DNA from: Sipunculus nudus
Taxonomy: Eukaryota > Annelida > Sipuncula > Golfingiida > Sipunculidae
NCBI GenBank assembly: GCA_026874595.1
Contig: CM049315.1
Span: forward strand, 4,894,664 to 4,958,663
Direction: 5' to 3'
Length of the DNA stretch: 64,000 nucleotides
The notes under the pieces are model-generated. The model searched no databases. It was given only the letters and a program-made list of their open reading frames with translations, and was not told the DNA's origin. Below are positions 1 through 13,794 of the stretch, piece after piece. The position numbers and the translations under genes were made by a program. Position 1 is the first letter of the stretch. Every line of letters starts with the position of its first letter.

Positions 1-3000
1 GACATCATCACTACCATCGCCAACACCAGCCTGACTCCATCATTACCATCACCAAACACCAGCATAACATGATCACTACCATCACCAACACCGGCCTAAC
101 ATGATCACTACCATCACCAACACCAGACCTGACATCATCACTACCATCACCAACACCAGCCTGACATCATCACTACTATCACCAACACCAGCCTAACATG
201 ACCACTACCATCACCAACACCCGCTTACATGATCACTACCATCACCAACTCCAGCCTATCATGATCACTACCATCACCAACACCAGCCTAACATGATCAC
301 TACCATCACCAACACCCGCTTACATGATCACTACCATCACCAACTCCAGCCTATCATGATCACTACCATCACCAACACCAGCCTAACATGATCACTACCA
401 TCACCAACACCAGCCTGACATCATCACTACTATAACCAACCCCAGCCTGACATCATCATTACCATCACCAACACCCGCTTACATGATCACTACCATCACC
501 AACACCAGCCTAACATCATCACTACCATCACCAACACCAGCCTAACATCATCACTACCATCACCAACACCCGCTTACATGATAACTACCATCACCAACTC
601 CAGCCTATCATGATCACTACCATCACCAACACCAGCCTGACATCATCACTACCATCACCAACACCAGCCTAACATCATCACTACCATCACCAACACCAGC
701 CTAACATGATCACTACCATCACCAACCCCAGCCTGACATCATCATTACCATCAGCAACACCCGCTTACATGATCACTACCATCACCAACACCAGCCTAAC
801 ATCATCACTACCATCACCAACACCAGCCTAACATCATCACTACCATCACCAACACCCGCTTACATGATCACTACCTTCACCAGCTCCAGCCTATCATGAT
901 CACTACCATCACCAACACCAGCCTGACATCATCACTACCATCACCAACACCAGCCTTACATCATCACTACCATCACCAACTCCAGCCTATCATGATCACT
1001 ACCATCACCAACACCAGCCTAACATGATCACTACCATCACCAACACCAGCCTAACATCATCACTACCATCACCAACACCAGCCTAACAAGATCACTACCA
1101 TCTCCAACACCAGCCTAACATGATCACTACTATCACCAACACCAGCCTATTATCATCACTACCATCACGAACACCAGCCTAACAAGATCACTACCATCAC
1201 CAACACCAGCCTAACATCATCACTTGCATCACCAACACCAGCCTAACAAGATCACTACCATCACCAACACCAGCCTAACAAGATCACTACCATCACCAAC
1301 ACCAGCCTAACAAGATCACTACCATCACCAACACCAGCCTAACATGATCACTACCATCACCAACACCAGCCTATTATCATCACTACCATCACCAACTCCA
1401 GCCTATCATGATCACTACCATCACCAACACCAGCCTAACATGATCACTACCATCACCAACACCAGCCTGAAATCATCACTACCATCACCAACCCCAGCCT
1501 GACATCATCATTACCATCACCAACACCCGCTTACATGATCACTACCATCACCAACACCAGCCCAACATGATCACTACCATCACCAACACCAGCCTAACAT
1601 CATCACTACCATCACCAACACCCGCTTACATGATCACCATCATCACCAACTCCAGCCTATCATGATCACTACCATCACCAACACCAGCCTAACATGATCA
1701 CAACCATCACCAACACCAGCCTGACATCATCACTACCATCACCAACACCAGCCTAACATCATCTCTACCATCACCAACACCAGCCTATTATCATCACTAC
1801 CATCACCAACTCCAGCGTATCATGATCACTACCATCACCAACACCAGCCTAACATGATCACTACCATCACCAACACCAAGCCTGACATCATCACCAGCAT
1901 CACCAACCCCCGCCTGACATCATCATTACCATCAACAACACCCGCTTACATGATCACTACTATCACCAACCCCAGCTTAACATGATCACTACCATCACCA
2001 ACACCAGCCTAACATCATCACTACCATCACCAACACCCGCTTACATGATCACTACCATCACCACCTCCAGCCTATCATGAACACTACCATCACCAACTCC
2101 AGCCTATCATGATCACTACCATCACCAACACCAGCCTGACATCATCACTACCATCACCAACACCAGCCTAACATCATCACTACCATCACCAACTCCAGCC
2201 TATCATGATCACTACCATCACCAACACAAGCCTAACATGATCACTACCATCACCAACACCAGCCTATTATCATCACTACCATCACCAACACCAGCCTAAC
2301 AAGATCACTACCATCACCAACACCAGCCTTACATGATCACTACCATCACCAACACCAGCCTATTATCATCACTACCATCGCCAACACCAGCCTAACAAGA
2401 TCACTACCATCACCAACACCAGCCTAACATGATCACTACTATCACCAACACCAGCCTATTATCATCACTACCATCAGCAACACCGGCCTAACATGATCAC
2501 TACCATCACCAACTCCAGCCTAACAAGATCACTACCATCACCAACACCAGCCTGACATCATCACTACCATCACCAACACCAGCCTGACATCATCACTACC
2601 ATCACAAACACCAGCCTGACATCATCACTACCATCACCAACACCAGCCTAACATCATCACTACCATCACCAACACCCGCTTACATGATCACTACCATCAC
2701 CAACTCCAGCATATCATGATCACTACCATCACCAACACCAGCCTGACATCATCACTACCATCACCAACACCAGCCTAACATCATCACTACCATCACCACC
2801 TCCAGCCTATCATGATCACTACCATCACCAACACCAGCCTAACATGATCACTACCATCACCAACACCAGCCTAACATCATCACTACCATCACCAACACCA
2901 GCCTAACAAGATCACTACCATCTCCAACACCAGCCTAACATGATCACTACCATCACCAACACCAGCCTGACATCATCACTACCATCACCAACACCAGCCT

Positions 3001-4470
3001 AACAAGATCACTACCATCACCAACACCAGCCTAACATCATCACTTGCATCACCAACACCAGCCTAACAAGATCACTACCATTACCAACACCAGCCTAACA
3101 AGATCACTACCATCACCAACACCAGCCTAACAAGATCACTACCATCACCAACACCAGCCTAACATGATCACTACCATCACCAACACCAGCCTATTATCAT
3201 CACTACCATCACCAACTCCAGCCTATCATGATCACTACCATCACCAACACCAGCCTAACATGATCACTACCATCACCAACACCAGCCTGAAATCATCACT
3301 ACCATCACCAACCCCAGCCTGACATCATCATTACCATCACCAACACCCGCTTACATGATCACTACCATCACCAACACCAGCCCAACATGATCACTACCAT
3401 CACCAACACCAGCCTAACATCATCACTACCATTACCAACACCCGCTTACATGATCACCATCATCACCAACTCCAGCCTATCATGATCACTACCATCACCA
3501 ACACCAGCCTAACATGATCACTACCATCACCAACACCAGCCTGACATCATCACTACCATCACCAACACCAGCCTAACATCATCACTACCATCACCAACAC
3601 CAGCCTATTATCATCACTACCATCACCAACTCCAGCCTATCATGATCACTACCATCACCAACACCAGCCTAACATGATCACTACCATCACCAACACCAGC
3701 CTGACATCATCACCACCATCACCAACCCCAGCCTGACATCATCATTACCATCAACAACACCCGCTTACATGAGCACTACCATCACCAACCCCAGCTTAAC
3801 ATGATCACTACCATCACCAACACCAGCCTAACATCATCACTACCATCACCAACACCCGCTTACATGATCACTACCATCACCAACTCCAGCCTATCATGAT
3901 CACTACCATCACCAACACCAGCCTGACATCATCACTACCATCACCAACACCAGCCTAACATCATCACTACCATCTCCAACTCCAGCCTATCATGATCACT
4001 ACCATCACCAACACCAGCCTAACATGATCACTACCATCACCAACACCAGCCTATTATCATCACTACCATCACCAACACCAGCCTAACAAGATCACTACCA
4101 TCACCAACACCAGCCTTACATGATCACTACCAACACCAACACCAGCCTATTATCATCACTACCATCACCAACACCAGCCTAACAAGATCACTACCATCAC
4201 CAACACCAGCCTAACATGATCACTACCATCACCAACACCAGCCTATTATCATCACTACTATCAGCAACACCGGCCTAACATGATCACTACCATCACCAAC
4301 TTCAGACTAACAAGATCACTACCATCACCAACACCAGCCTGACATCATCACTACCATCACCAACACCAGCCTGACATCATCACTACCATCACAAACACCA
4401 GCCTGACATCATCCCTACCATCGCAAACACAAGCCTGACATCATCCCTACCATCACAAACACCAGCCTGA

Positions 4471-4600
4471 CACCTTCACTACCATCACCAACACCCGCTT
4501 ACATGATCACTACCATCACCAACAATAGGCTAACATCATCACTACCATTACAAACAATAGGCTAACATCATCATTATAATCAGTAATACTAGCTTAACAT
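4471..4600. repeat. Divergent AT-richer monomer block within array A, copy 1
   Basis: A run of atypical monomers marked by CACCTTCACTACC, then two AACAATAGGCTAACATC units, then ATTATAATCAGTAATACTAG. The block recurs nearly unchanged at 7374 and 9608, so it is a landmark for higher-order duplication. Locally it is richer in A/T than the canonical units. Confidence 0.9.
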
Positions 4601-7373
4601 GATCACTATCATCACAAACACCAGCCTAACAAGATCACTACCATCACCAACACCAGCCTAACAAGATCACTACCATCACCAACACCAGCCTAACATGATC
4701 ACTACCATCACCAACACCAGCCTATTATCATCACTACCATCACCAACACCAGCCTAACAAGATCACTACCATCACCAACACCACCCTAACATGATCACTA
4801 CCATCACCATCACCAGCCTATTATCATCACTACCATCACCAACACCAGCCTTACAAGATCACTACCATCACCAACACCAGCCTAACAAGATCACTACCAT
4901 CACCAACACCAGCCTAACATGATCACTACCATCACCAACAACAGCCTATTATCATCACTACCATCAACAACTCCAGCCTATCATGATCACTACCATCACC
5001 AACACCAGCCTAACATGATCACTACCATCACCAACACACGCTTACATGATCACTACCATCACCAACTCCAGTATATCATGATCACTACCATCACCAACAC
5101 CAGCCTAACATGATCACTACCATCACCAACACCAGCCTGACATCATCACTACCATCACCAACCCCAGCCTGACATCATCATTACCATCACCAACACCCGC
5201 TTACATGATCACTACCATCACCAACACCAGCCTAACATCATCACTACCATCACCAACACCCGCTTACATGATCACTACTATCACCAACTCCAGCCTATCA
5301 TGATCACTACCATCACCAACTCCAGCCTATCATGATCACTACCATCACCAACACCAGCCTGACATCATCACTACCATCACCAACACCAGCCTAACATCAT
5401 CACTACCATCACCAACTCCAGCCTATCATGATCACTACCATCACCAACACCAGCCTAACATGATCACTACCATCACCAACACCAGCCTAACATCATCACT
5501 ACCATCACCAACACCAGCCTAACAAGATCACTACCATCACCAACACCAGCCTAACATGATCACTACCATCACCAACACCAGCCTATTATCATCACTACCA
5601 TCACCAACACCAGCCTAACAAGATCACTACCATCACCAACACCAGCCTAACATCATCACTTGCATCACCAACACCAGCCTAACAAGATCACTACCATCAC
5701 CAACACCAGCCTAACAAGATCACTACCATCACCAACACCAGCCTAACAAGATCACTACCATCACCAACACCAGCCTAACATGATCACTACCATCACCAAC
5801 ACCAGCCTATTATCATCACTACTATCACCAACTCCAGCCTATCATGATCACTACCATCACCAACACCAGCCTAACATGATCACTACCATCACCAACACCA
5901 GCCTGAAATCATCCCTACCATCACCAACCCCAGCCTGACATCATCATTACCATCACCAACACCCGCTTATATGATCACTACCATCACCAACACCAGCCCA
6001 ACATGATCACTACCATCACCAACTCCAGCCTAACATCATCACTACCATCACCAACACCCGCTTACATGATCACCATCATCACCAACTCCAGCATATCATG
6101 ATCACTACCATCACCAACACCAGCCTAACATGATCACTACCATCAGCAACACCAGCCTGACATCATCACTACCATCACCAACACCAGCCTAACATCATCA
6201 CTACCATCACCAACACCAGCCTATTATCATCACTACCATCACCAACTCCAGCCTATCATGATCACTACCATCACCAACACCAGCCTAACATGATCACTAC
6301 CATCACCAACACCAGCCTGACATCATCACCACCATCACCAACCCAAGCTTGACATCATCATTACCATCAACAACACCCGCTTACATGATCACTACCATCA
6401 CCAACACCAGCCTATCATGATCACTACCATCACCAACACCAGCCTGACATCATCACTACCATCACCAACTCCAGCCTAACATCATCACTACCATCACCAA
6501 CACCAGCCTATTATCATCACTTCCATCACCAACTCCAGCCTAACATGATCACTACCATCACCAACACCAGCCTGACATCATCACTACCATCACCAACCCC
6601 AGCCTGACATCATCATTACCATCAACAACAACCGCTTACATGATCACTACCATCACCAACCCCAGCTTAACATGATCACTACCATCACCAACACCAGCCT
6701 AACATCATCACTACCATCACCAACACCCGCTTACATGATCACTACCATCACCAACTCCAGCCTATCATGATCACTACCATCACCAACTCCAGCCTATCAT
6801 GATCACTACCATCACCAACACCAGCCTGACATCATCACTACCATCACCAACACCAGCCTAACATCATCACTACCATCACCAACTCCAGCCTATCATGATC
6901 ACTACCATCACCAACACTAGCCTAACATGATCACTACCATCACCAACACCAGCCTATTATCATAACTACCATCACCAACACCAGCCTAACAAGATCACTA
7001 CCATCACCAACACCAGCCTTACATGATCACTACCATCACCAACACCAGCCTATTATCATCACTACCATCACCAACACCAGCCTAACAAGATCACTACCAT
7101 CACCAACACCAGCCTAACATGATCATTACCATCACCAACACCAGCCTATTATCATCACTACCATCAGCAACACCGGCCTAACATGATCACTACCATCACC
7201 AACTCCAGCCTAACAAGATCACTACCATCACCAACACCAGCCTGACATCATCACTACCATCACCAACACCAGCCTGACATCATCACTACCATCACAAACA
7301 CCAGCCTGACATCATCCCTACCATCGCAAACACCAGCCTGACATCATCCCTACCATCACAAACACCAGCCTGA

Positions 7374-7503
7374 CACCTTCACTACCATCAACAACACCCG
7401 CTTACATGATCACTACCATCACCAACAATAGGCTAACATCATCACTACCATTACAAACAATAGGCTAACATCATCATTATAATCAGTAATACTAGCTTAA
7501 CAT
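7374..7503. repeat. Divergent AT-richer monomer block within array A, copy 2
   Basis: Same marker order as the block at 4471, displaced by 2903 bp. The rare variant CCACCCTAACATG is displaced by the same 2903 bp (4781 to 7684), so the duplicated segment extends well beyond this block. Confidence 0.9.
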
Positions 7504-9607
7504 CATCACTATCATCACAAACACCAGCCTAACAAGATCACTACCATCACCAACACCAGCCTAACAAGATCACTACCATCACCAACACCAGCCTAACATG
7601 ATCACTACCATCACCAACACCAGCCTATTATCATCACTACCATCACCAACACCAGCCTAACAAGATCACTACCATCACCAACACCACCCTAACATGATCA
7701 CTACCATCACCAACACCAGCCTATTATCATCACTACCATCACCAACACCAGCCTTACAAGATCACTACCATCACCAACACCAGCCTAACAAGATCACTAC
7801 CATCACCAACACCAGCCTAACATGATCACTACCATCACCAACACCAGCCTATTATCATCACTACCATCAATAACCCCAGCCTATCATGATCACTACCATC
7901 ACCAACACCAGCCTAACATGATCACTACCATCACCAACACCCGCTTACATGATCACTACCATCACCAACTCCAGCCTATCATGATCACTACCATCACCAA
8001 CACCAGCCTAACATGATCACTACCATCACCAACACCAGCCTGACATCATCACTACCATCACCAACCCCAGCCTGACATCATCATTACCATCACCAACACC
8101 CGCTAACATGATCACTACCATCACCAACACCAGCCTAACATCATCACTACCATCACCAACACCCGCTTACATGATCACTACCATCACCAACTACAGCCTA
8201 TCATGATCACTACCATCACCAACTCCAGCCTATCATGATCACTACCATCACCAATACCAGCCTGACATCATCACTACCATCACCAACACCAGCCTAACAT
8301 CATCACTACCATCACCAACTCCAGCCTATCATGATCACTACCATCACCAACACCAGCCTAACATGATCACTACCATCACCAACACCAGCCTAACATCATC
8401 ACTACCATCACCAACACCAGCCTAACAAGATCACTACCATCACCAACACCAGCCTTACATGATCACTACCATCACCAACATCAGCCTATTATTATCACTA
8501 CCATCACCAACACCAGCCTAACAAGATCACTACCATCACCAACACCAGCCTAACATCATCACTTGCATCACCAACACCAGCCTAACAAGATCACTACCAT
8601 CACCAACACCAGCCTAACAAGATCACTACCATCACCAACACCAGCCTAACAAGATCACTACCATCACCAACACCAGCCTAACATGATCACTACCATCACC
8701 AACACCAGCCTATTATCATCACTACCATCACCAACTCCAGCCTATCATGATCACTACCATCACCAACACCAGCCTATCATGATCACTACCATCACCAACA
8801 CCAGCCTAACATGATCACTACCATCACCAACACCAGCCTGACATCATCACTACCATCACCAACCCCAGCCTGACATCATCATTACCATCAACAACACCCG
8901 CTTACATGATCACTACCATCACCAACCCCAGCCTAACATGATCACTACCATCACCAACACCAGCCTAACATCATCACTACCATCACCAACACCCGCTTAC
9001 ATGATCACTACCATCACCAACTCCAGCCTATCATGATCACTACCATCACCAACTCCAGCCTATCATGATCACTACCATCACCAACACCAGCCTGACATCA
9101 TCACTACCATCACCAACACCAGCCTAACATCATCACTACCATCACCAACTCCAGCCTATCATGATCACTACCATCACCAACACCAGCCTAACATGATCAC
9201 TACCATCACCAACACCAGCCTATTATCATCACTACCATCACCAACACCAGCCTAACAAGATCACTACCATCACCAACACCAGCCTTACATGATCACTACC
9301 ATCACGAACACCAGCCTATTATCATCACTACCATCACCAACACCAGCCTAACATGATCACTACCATCACCAACACCAGCCTATTATACTCACTATCATCA
9401 CCAACACCGGCCTAACATGATCACTACCATCACCAACTCCAGTCTAACAAGATCACTACCATCACCAACACCAGCCTGACATCATCACTACCATCACCAA
9501 CACCAGCCTGACATCATCACTACCATCACAAACACCAGCCTGACATCATCCCTACCATCGCAAACACCAGCCTGACATCATCCCTACCATCACAAACACC
9601 AGCCTGA

Positions 9608-9737
9608 CACCTTCACTACCATCACCAACACCCGCTTACATGATCACTACCATCACCAACAATAGGCTAACATCATCACTACCATTACAAACAATAGGCT
9701 AACATCATCATTATAATCAGTAATACTAGCTTAACAT
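9608..9737. repeat. Divergent AT-richer monomer block within array A, copy 3
   Basis: Third copy of the same block, 2234 bp after copy 2 and close to the right edge of the array. After it only a few degenerate units remain before unique DNA. Confidence 0.9.
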
Positions 9738-9826
9738 CATCACTATCATCACAAACACCAGCCTCACATCATCCCCACCATCACCAACACCAGCCTAACA
9801 TCATCACCGCCATCACGAACACCAGC

Positions 9827-10192
9827 CCTTTATTACCATCGTCTAAAGCAGCAACACATGAAGCCATCAACACCATGTTTACCGAAACTAACCCAACAGC
9901 TTCACGATCATAAAAACGTCATTATAACGTCACCACCATCATTATAAAATGTAATCTTAAACAAACATATCATTTGTGTAAACATTTTGATACGGACAAC
10001 ATAGTGATCACCCCTTGTCCGTCAGGGAACGAAATCGGTCCCTTTTGCGTCGCACTTTCCATATCGTGTATTATGATTAACGATTCATGCAAACAAGTGG
10101 CGGATCCACAATTTATAGAAAGGGTGGAGGGCGGGGGGATACTGGGTTGGCGGTTGATGAGTATTATGAAAACTGAGTTCTTAAATTTTGCA

Positions 10193-10198
<6 letters not shown>
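9827..10198. other. Array edge and unique intergenic DNA
   Basis: The first 150 bases hold scattered decayed CATCACC-like words and no regular period; the rest is unique. Position 10097-10123 holds GTGGCGGATCCACAATTTAT, which resembles GGGGCGGATCCAGGATTTAT at 54521. Both may be an end of the same dispersed element. The 112-codon open frame beginning at 9974 runs through the TA microsatellite and shows no protein-like features. Confidence 0.6.

Positions 10199-10250
<52 letters not shown>
10199..10250. repeat. (TA)26 microsatellite
   Basis: Uninterrupted TA dinucleotides. Likely polymorphic in length. Confidence 0.99.
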
Positions 10251-10252
<2 letters not shown>

Positions 10253-11269
10253 CACGTTTTATATTTTCAGACTATGAAAATTAAAAACATTTGTTTTTAT
10301 TTGAGTAAATGACAAGAACATGGAGGAGGATGGGTATGGGAGGGGATCTCACCAAAATGAATATGATGATTTACTGTTCCACACATTATGTTCTCTGAAA
10401 TGTCTTAAAATAATGTAGTCAAACGTTAAAGCGGTTCAAAAATATCATCTTTCAAATGTAATGCTCGGCAGCACAAAAGACTCTGGCAGCAGAACACAGA
10501 CATGAGTTCCAGTACTCTATTATCAGCAAAGGAGCCATGAGATTTTCACGGTCCACTGACTTGGGTAATTTTCTCCATTTTTTAACAATGATGTATGTGC
10601 AGATGATGAAAAATGTTGCAATAATTCTTTATATAAGTATTTATCAGTGCTTAAACACACAAATATGCAAAACTCGCAGAATACAGGTCACAGTGACCTG
10701 ATTTATTGTATGCATTCAAGGATATTTACAAATAGCCTGCCTTGATATTGAGTAAGATATTTTTGGTCTGACGATAACGATTTGTGCCTTGTTGACAATT
10801 GACCAGTCGTAATTCCTAAGTACAAAAATAACAACCAACAAATTAGTAAAAATGAACAAATATAAATGGCACCTTGCGCCTTGCAAACTGAAAGAGCTTT
10901 CCAGGATTTACAAACTTATCAAATTTTTAAAACATAACATGCAAAAATTACTATGAATTTAAGATCCATATTTTTGCAAATTTCTCTGCAGCAGCTGTTA
11001 AATTCTTTGGAAAGATTTCCTTCAAATTGTCCATAATAATAGAATTTTGTGTAAATAATGAAGGAACATCAACAGCCTAACATGTTAAATTTCGCATTTG
11101 TATTTCAGCTGGGTATGCGTGCCATCTGTATTTTTTCTAACTTTTACGTTTTTCCCCCTCCTATTTTTAGACTATCAAATAGCTGCATGTTACAGGACCC
11201 ATTTCTTTAAAAAGATTGTTGATGCATTTTAAGTCAAAGTTTTCATCATAAACTTCTTCTTTCCTGATA
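10251..11269. other. AT-rich intergenic DNA with a perfect AGGTCA palindrome
   Basis: I see no gene here. At 10685-10699 lies AGGTCA-CAG-TGACCT, a perfect inverted repeat with 3-bp spacer, the consensus form of an estrogen-receptor-type element. It probably belongs to decayed dispersed-repeat sequence rather than to a promoter, because related half-sites recur downstream in repeat-like DNA. The word TTCAGCTGGGTATGCG at 11105 is echoed near 11645. Confidence 0.5.
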
Positions 11270-11680
11270 TTGCTCACCTGCCAAAAGGGGATGATTCATT
11301 TCGATTTGGATCACAAGTCAAAGGTCAATGTCACAGGGCTAATCCATTCACAAATTACTTTATGGTTGATAACTGCCTGTTGGATATCCAGAATGGCTTC
11401 GAACTTAATTTATTAATGACCCACCATTATGGTAAAAAAAAAATTGATTTCAGGATGCGTGCAAAGGTCAAAGGTGAAGGTTACATGTTCAGAGATCCGG
11501 GTCGCTGAACACACCTTCTTTAAAAGATTGTTTTGAAAATCAAATGCTGTAAGTTCAAGGATAGTATGTTCTGAGATTTTTCTGTTACAAGGTCTATGGT
11601 AAAGGTCACAGGGCACATTTGGAAAAATCTCAAACGCGTAATTCAGCTGGGCGTCGACACCCATGGGATCCTAGTTTACA
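11204..11680. repeat. Dispersed-repeat fragment with AGGTCA half-sites
   Basis: Internal similarity is visible. TTCTTTAAAAAGATTGTTGA near 11206 matches TTCTTTAAAAGATTGTTTTG near 11516. AGGTCA-type half-sites recur: DR1-like pairs at 11315-11327 (AAGTCA-A-AGGTCA) and 11465-11477 (AGGTCA-A-AGGTGA), and a single AGGTCA at 11603-11608. The right edge GTCGACACCCATGGGATCCT is followed by unique DNA. I recognise the style from mollusc interspersed repeats but cannot name the family. The 83-codon minus frame (11413-11664) lies inside it and is not gene-like. Confidence 0.45.
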
Positions 11681-12169
11681 TGTTATAATGTAAATTGTGA
11701 AGATAATGCATATCGTGAATTTTCTTGTTGTTGAACGCAATATTTACTTTGCGGCATTTAACCCTAGTACAAGTTGCAAAAATATACAACAAAGTTCGTT
11801 TCCAATAGAATGTAAGTTACACTGACCTATTTGTTGTAATGCAGGAGACTTATCAAAGACCTTGAGATAAGGTATATAATTAGTTCTTTTACAATCTTTT
11901 AACACAAGCGATTGTATGTTCGCTGAAGTGTAATTACATAACCGGTAAATTTTATTTTACATTCACGGTTAGGGATCTTTGTTACATAATCGGGTAATTT
12001 CGTATTGTGTTATCGGTTAGCAAATGGTTTTTTTTTTCATCATGGGTTGATTTGGTATTTCAGTATAGGTTAGTGTTACATTAACGGTTATTTTTTATTA
12101 CGTAATCGGTTGTTTATTACCTTATCAGTTGATTTGCTATTACATTATCAGTAAGTACTAAATTGTTTG

Positions 12170-12370
12170 TTGGTCAGTCGCGTATGTCTGTTTCTTTGTT
12201 TGTGTGTTTTGTGTGTGTTTCTTTGTCACGACTCTACACACCACAATTAGGAAACAACCACTTTGAAACTTACAGGGATGATGGAAAACAAAAACACCTG
12301 AAAACCTTTGTTTTTTGTCAGCAAAGGTAAAAGGTTTTGGTCAAGGTCATCAAAAGACCCATTATTTATT
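12170..12370 (+). repeat. GT-headed dispersed repeat fragment
   Basis: A GT/TTTG-rich head (12184-12225) is followed by CACGACTCTACACACCACAA, then TTGAAACTTACAGGGATGAT, and ends near GGTCAAGGTCATC at 12340. The layout (GT-rich head, a 'gaaacttNcagggatgatg' body, AGGTCA tail) matches a type of interspersed repeat common in marine invertebrates. The elements at 48060 and 48845 have a similar head. Family unassigned. Confidence 0.4.
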
Positions 12371-13104
12371 ATATTTGTCATTACTTCGTCAATATTGGTC
12401 CTATCTTCACGATCTTAGGCTCAGATTCTTCCTCTGGGTCTTCTCCATAACCTATTTTTGTCGACTGGTTTTAATCTTGTCACTTTGCCAGTATGTCCGA
12501 CTGTTTGTTAGTATTCCTTAATTTCGCTTGCTTCCTGGTTCTTGCGACTTGCATATAACAAACTTCAGTCCACAGAAATCCTTTCAAACTGGTACATTCT
12601 ATGTCTTACATTAAAATATATAAACTGATTTTTCATTTTGGGGGTATTGTCGCTAGGAGGCGCTGTACTCGAACCTCTACAATATATAATTTTTTAGCTT
12701 ATATCCAATAAACTATAAACTTTATTTTTTACGAGTACCCATTTTCTTTGTATTTTAACACCTCGCAAATCAGACTTAGAGAATCAGACTTGTGTTTTAT
12801 TCTTTGCGCTAAACTCTAATACATTACAGACCGTTCAATTCAGCAAAGCGTCATGACCCATGGTTCACTTGTATTTACTCATTGGCATAAAGTTTATGAC
12901 AGGAAATTATCTTTAAATTTTAGAACTGCACATATTAAAAATTACAACCTTTCCGTTTACAGCTGCACAAAAAGGGGCCAACTGTACGTTAAAATATACC
13001 GTCACATATCCAGCATGGACAGGCTATCTTTAGCAGTGTGATCAGTCAGTATTATCTTCTGTTTCGATTGGGCCACCTTTGTTTTAAAGACACTTTCTGG
13101 AGTC
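12371..13104. other. AT-rich intergenic DNA, no feature seen
   Basis: No convincing coding, RNA or repeat signature. The short open frames (about 60 codons on both strands) have no recognisable motif. Confidence 0.6.
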
Positions 13105-13200
13105 TTAGCGAGGAAGGCGGTCCCAAACGTGATGCGAACCCATAGCCTCGCTCCACAAAGGTCAGGGCGATAAGATTTACCCAAAAGCACGTGGCCATTG
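13105..13200 (-). repeat. Possible tRNA-derived SINE head (weak)
   Basis: On the minus strand a B-box-like GGGTTCGCATC (13131-13141) follows an A-box-like GGCCACGTGCTTTTGGG (near 13179-13195) at a tRNA-like distance. Both boxes deviate from consensus and no cloverleaf can be drawn with confidence, so it is listed only as a candidate. Confidence 0.25.
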
Positions 13201-13794
13201 ATTTATGAATAAAGCGCATTTGCAGACGGACTAAGACTGGTGAATACAGCTCCCTTTAACTTCGTTCGTAGAGGTAATAAGTGTGAACTGACGTGTCAAC
13301 GTGTCTCAGAATCCAATAATTCCCTATTTCCCTTTGAGCCATATTTACTCTGAGGATATAACTGTATACAGTAACGTATGTGGAAGCCTTGAACCAGTGT
13401 CAGTTCAATCTGCGAGATAAGTATTAAAGCCCGCGTCCCCGCTAAACCTTTATTGATTTTGCACTCTGCTCACTTTGTGTGTAGCATTGGACTTTTCTGT
13501 GACCAAATTTGCATAAATGTCAACCTAAATATCAGCGTGACAGGCGTCTGAATAGGAATGCAAGATTGATCGTCAGAAAATGGAACCGTGACCTTTTCAC
13601 GGAGAAACGTCGTGAGACCGCCCTACATTAACGAAGAGATTCTGGTTTTGTTTATTATTAAGCTGTAAGTTTAATATGTGAAAGAAAAATTAAGGAAAAC
13701 CAACACAAAATAATTGTCTCATCTCGTAATTATTCCTCCATAATGACCAACCATACATCAGGATCAAAAACTTACTAACATTAAACACAAGCTC
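13201..13794. other. Unique intergenic DNA, no feature seen
   Basis: No gene or RNA recognised. The last 60 bases begin to take on the A/C-rich character of the following array. Confidence 0.6.

Larger units (their letters stand above)
1..9826. repeat. 31-32 bp minisatellite array (array A), open at left edge
   Basis: Head-to-tail copies of a unit built on CATGATCACTACCATCACC followed by AACACCAGCCTAA. Most units are 32 bp; the variant with CCCGCTT in place of CCAGCCTA is 31 bp. That gives roughly 300 copies. Recurrent monomer variants are CATCATCAC, CAAGATCAC, TATTATCATCAC, the CCCGCTT type, and a rare CACTTGCATCACC form. The + strand unit has about 13 C and 2 G. The array is already running at base 1, and degenerates around 9740-9826 into CACCGCCATCACGAAC-type units. 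The open frames seen here (for example 4919-5113 and 7822-8016) contain only this repeat and are not genes. Confidence 0.97.

Noticed and set aside
1-9826. CRISPR array
   Set aside because: The unit length would fit, but there are no unique spacers: repeats are head to tail without gaps, and the setting is clearly eukaryotic.
1-9826. Telomeric repeat
   Set aside because: No TTAGGG or related 5-8 bp telomere unit. Occasional TTAGGG in the 36-bp array (GGTTAGGGTGATG variant) is a single-base variant of GTGAGGG and is not tandem as a hexamer.
9974-10312. 112-codon frame across the (TA)26 tract as a gene
   Set aside because: About a fifth of the protein is an Ile-Tyr run from the microsatellite and the rest has no recognisable feature.
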